Positions 62,868 through 64,000 of a stretch of 64,000 nucleotides of DNA are shown here, piece after piece. The notes beneath the pieces were generated by a model. It was given only the letters and a program-made list of their open reading frames with translations. It did no database searches and had not been told where the DNA came from. A program made the translations under genes and the position numbers. The DNA comes from MFD04580-c1 sp963702995 (GTDB taxonomy: Bacteria > Planctomycetota > Phycisphaerae > Tepidisphaerales > Tepidisphaeraceae), in contig OY969783.1 of the NCBI GenBank assembly GCA_963702995.1, positions 4,030,001 to 4,094,000 on the forward strand. Direction: 5' to 3'. Position 1 is the stretch's first letter. Each line of letters begins with the position of its first letter.

Positions 62868-64000
62868 GCACCGTCCTGCTTGTAGGCGTCGGCGAAAAGC
62901 CCCATGCCCGGGTGGCTGAACCGAGCGCATCGCCGGCGGAAAGGCCACTGACCTCAACGACACCAAATTTTTCGAGCGATTGGGACCATCGTGCCCGGAT
63001 GGGCCGGCGCGGCGGCCGGTCGGGCGCGGGCACCGGCGCGACCGTCCTGGATGCGAGCTTCGCAAATGTCGTACCGACGAGTAGGTAGGGACCATCGCGC
63101 ATCGCCATCCGTCAAACGGATGCGGCGGACGCGAGCGGCTTTCGGGTCTAAGCGATTGAAACGATCCGCCGGTTGCCCCGCCGGCCCCGCGGAAAGAACG
63201 CCCTAAATAGACCGCTATGCGATTTTCCAGCGTGCCTTGGAATTGAAATTGAAGATGCGCACTGATGTTGCCGATGACGCACACGGAACAGCGGGCCGCT
63301 CTTAGCCATCGCTCCCGTCACCCTGCGAATCGGGCGCTCAATCTCCGCAAGCGGCGCTTAATCGTTGCGCAGCGCCGCCACCCAAGCGCGCACACCGCGC
63401 AGCGCTCAACCTATCTGTAGGTAGATATCGCGGCAGGCCGCCCGGAATTTCTTGCCGGCGTCGGCGGCGGAGCATTCACCCCTCCACCTCGGCCCCTTCC
63501 GCGGCGGGCGCAGCCAGCGCTCCAGCGGGCTTTTCATCGTCATCCGTCGCTGCGCCGAAGTTTGCTCGCCCGTCGTCGAATCCACCGGCGATCGCGAGGC
63601 GCCTTCGTCGATTGCTCCAACGCTATTTTCGTCCCCGCCGACCCGCGGCAGACGCCGTGCGCGGCCACTGATTCAGCCGGCCGCCGATCGCAGCCCCACC
63701 CGGCAAGGGGATTGCCAGCGGCGGCGTCGGACGCACCCGACACCCTGGTCCGACGCGGCTTGGCACGGGCTTCGCAAAAGCGATAGCGAACCTTCCCGGC
63801 GGCCGGGCGAAAGCCTGGGCGCTCAACACCTGTCTTTGCACGGCTGAATCGGTTCCCGCGGCATGGATGCCTTGCTGGGTCGAGTCGTTGGTCAACGCAG
63901 TTGTTGTGACTCCAGTCCGCAGAACAAGGGCCAAGAGCGGAATCGGCGTTCCCGCGAGAGGCCTCTCGGTCGGTCCGCCCCGCACGCTGCCACGTTCTGC
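62868..64000. other. Window end, no gene supported
   Basis: About 1.1 kb after the fmdA start. Several short open frames exist on both strands, but their composition is that of GC-rich shadow frames (Arg/Pro/Ser-rich, no ribosome-binding site, no motifs). The promoter of fmdA should lie just after 62868. A small inverted CTATCTGTAGGTAGAT-like sequence at about 63410-63428 may be chance. A degenerate gene cannot be ruled out. Confidence 0.4.

Noticed and set aside
63452..63985. Open frames on both strands at the window end
   Set aside because: Arg/Pro/Ser-rich with no motif and no start signal; cannot be supported.

Overview
The window looks like chromosomal DNA from a high-GC planctomycete, most likely of the Phycisphaerae/Tepidisphaerales type. 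The evidence is protein content: planctomycete cytochrome-like DUF1549/DUF1553 proteins paired with DUF1501 proteins, a DUF1800/DUF1501 pair, a LEPR-XLL-like N-terminal motif (LEGRTLLSA), and a zinc ribbon ending CGYDLRATP...CPECG. Family names come from reading the sequence; no database search was run.

Layout. 1-11 kb: a truncated thioredoxin-fold protein, a PlsC-like acyltransferase, a HIT protein, a MacB/FtsX-type permease, a secreted beta-helix protein, a GH26 glycosidase, a dCTP-deaminase-like gene overlapping a small partner in an A+T-richer patch, and a tagaturonate epimerase (UxaE). 11-22 kb: two DUF1549/DUF1553 + DUF1501 modules facing each other. 22-35 kb: DinG-like helicase, secreted redoxin, GlmU-like nucleotidyl/acyltransferase, DUF1800 + DUF1501 module, nuoA and nuoB, and a class II photolyase. 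35-50 kb (minus strand): a type II secretion locus in the order E-F-G-H-I-J-K-L-M-C-D, with a lipoprotein at its end. 50-53.5 kb: ECF sigma factor, zinc-finger anti-sigma factor, Spy/CpxP-like protein and a Gly/Pro-rich secreted protein. 53.7-64 kb: tRNA-Gly(TCC), an A+T-richer propeller-like gene, a LecA-like lectin, GH10 xylanase, cupin, TetR regulator, a second thioredoxin-fold protein without CxxC, and the FmdB/FmdA formamidase pair.

How the genes fit together. Glycosidases (GH26, GH10), the beta-helix protein and UxaE point to plant polysaccharide and uronate use. The type II system is the likely exporter of such enzymes. The DUF1549/1501/1800 modules are typical planctomycete envelope proteins of unclear function.

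Two patterns cut across the window. First, 13 otherwise complete genes contain about 18 single-base frame changes, several as compensating pairs. This fits consensus indel errors better than gene decay, so these genes are annotated as joined CDSs. Second, the intergenic gaps hold at least nine families of hairpin-forming or tandem repeats, several recurring across the window. One repeat array carries a 97-bp MITE-like insertion with a clean 4-bp target duplication. I found no rRNA, CRISPR array, integrase or transposase gene. No wholly new system could be demonstrated; the best candidates for follow-up are the repeats, the dCTP-deaminase pair and a possible small RNA near 2.7 kb.
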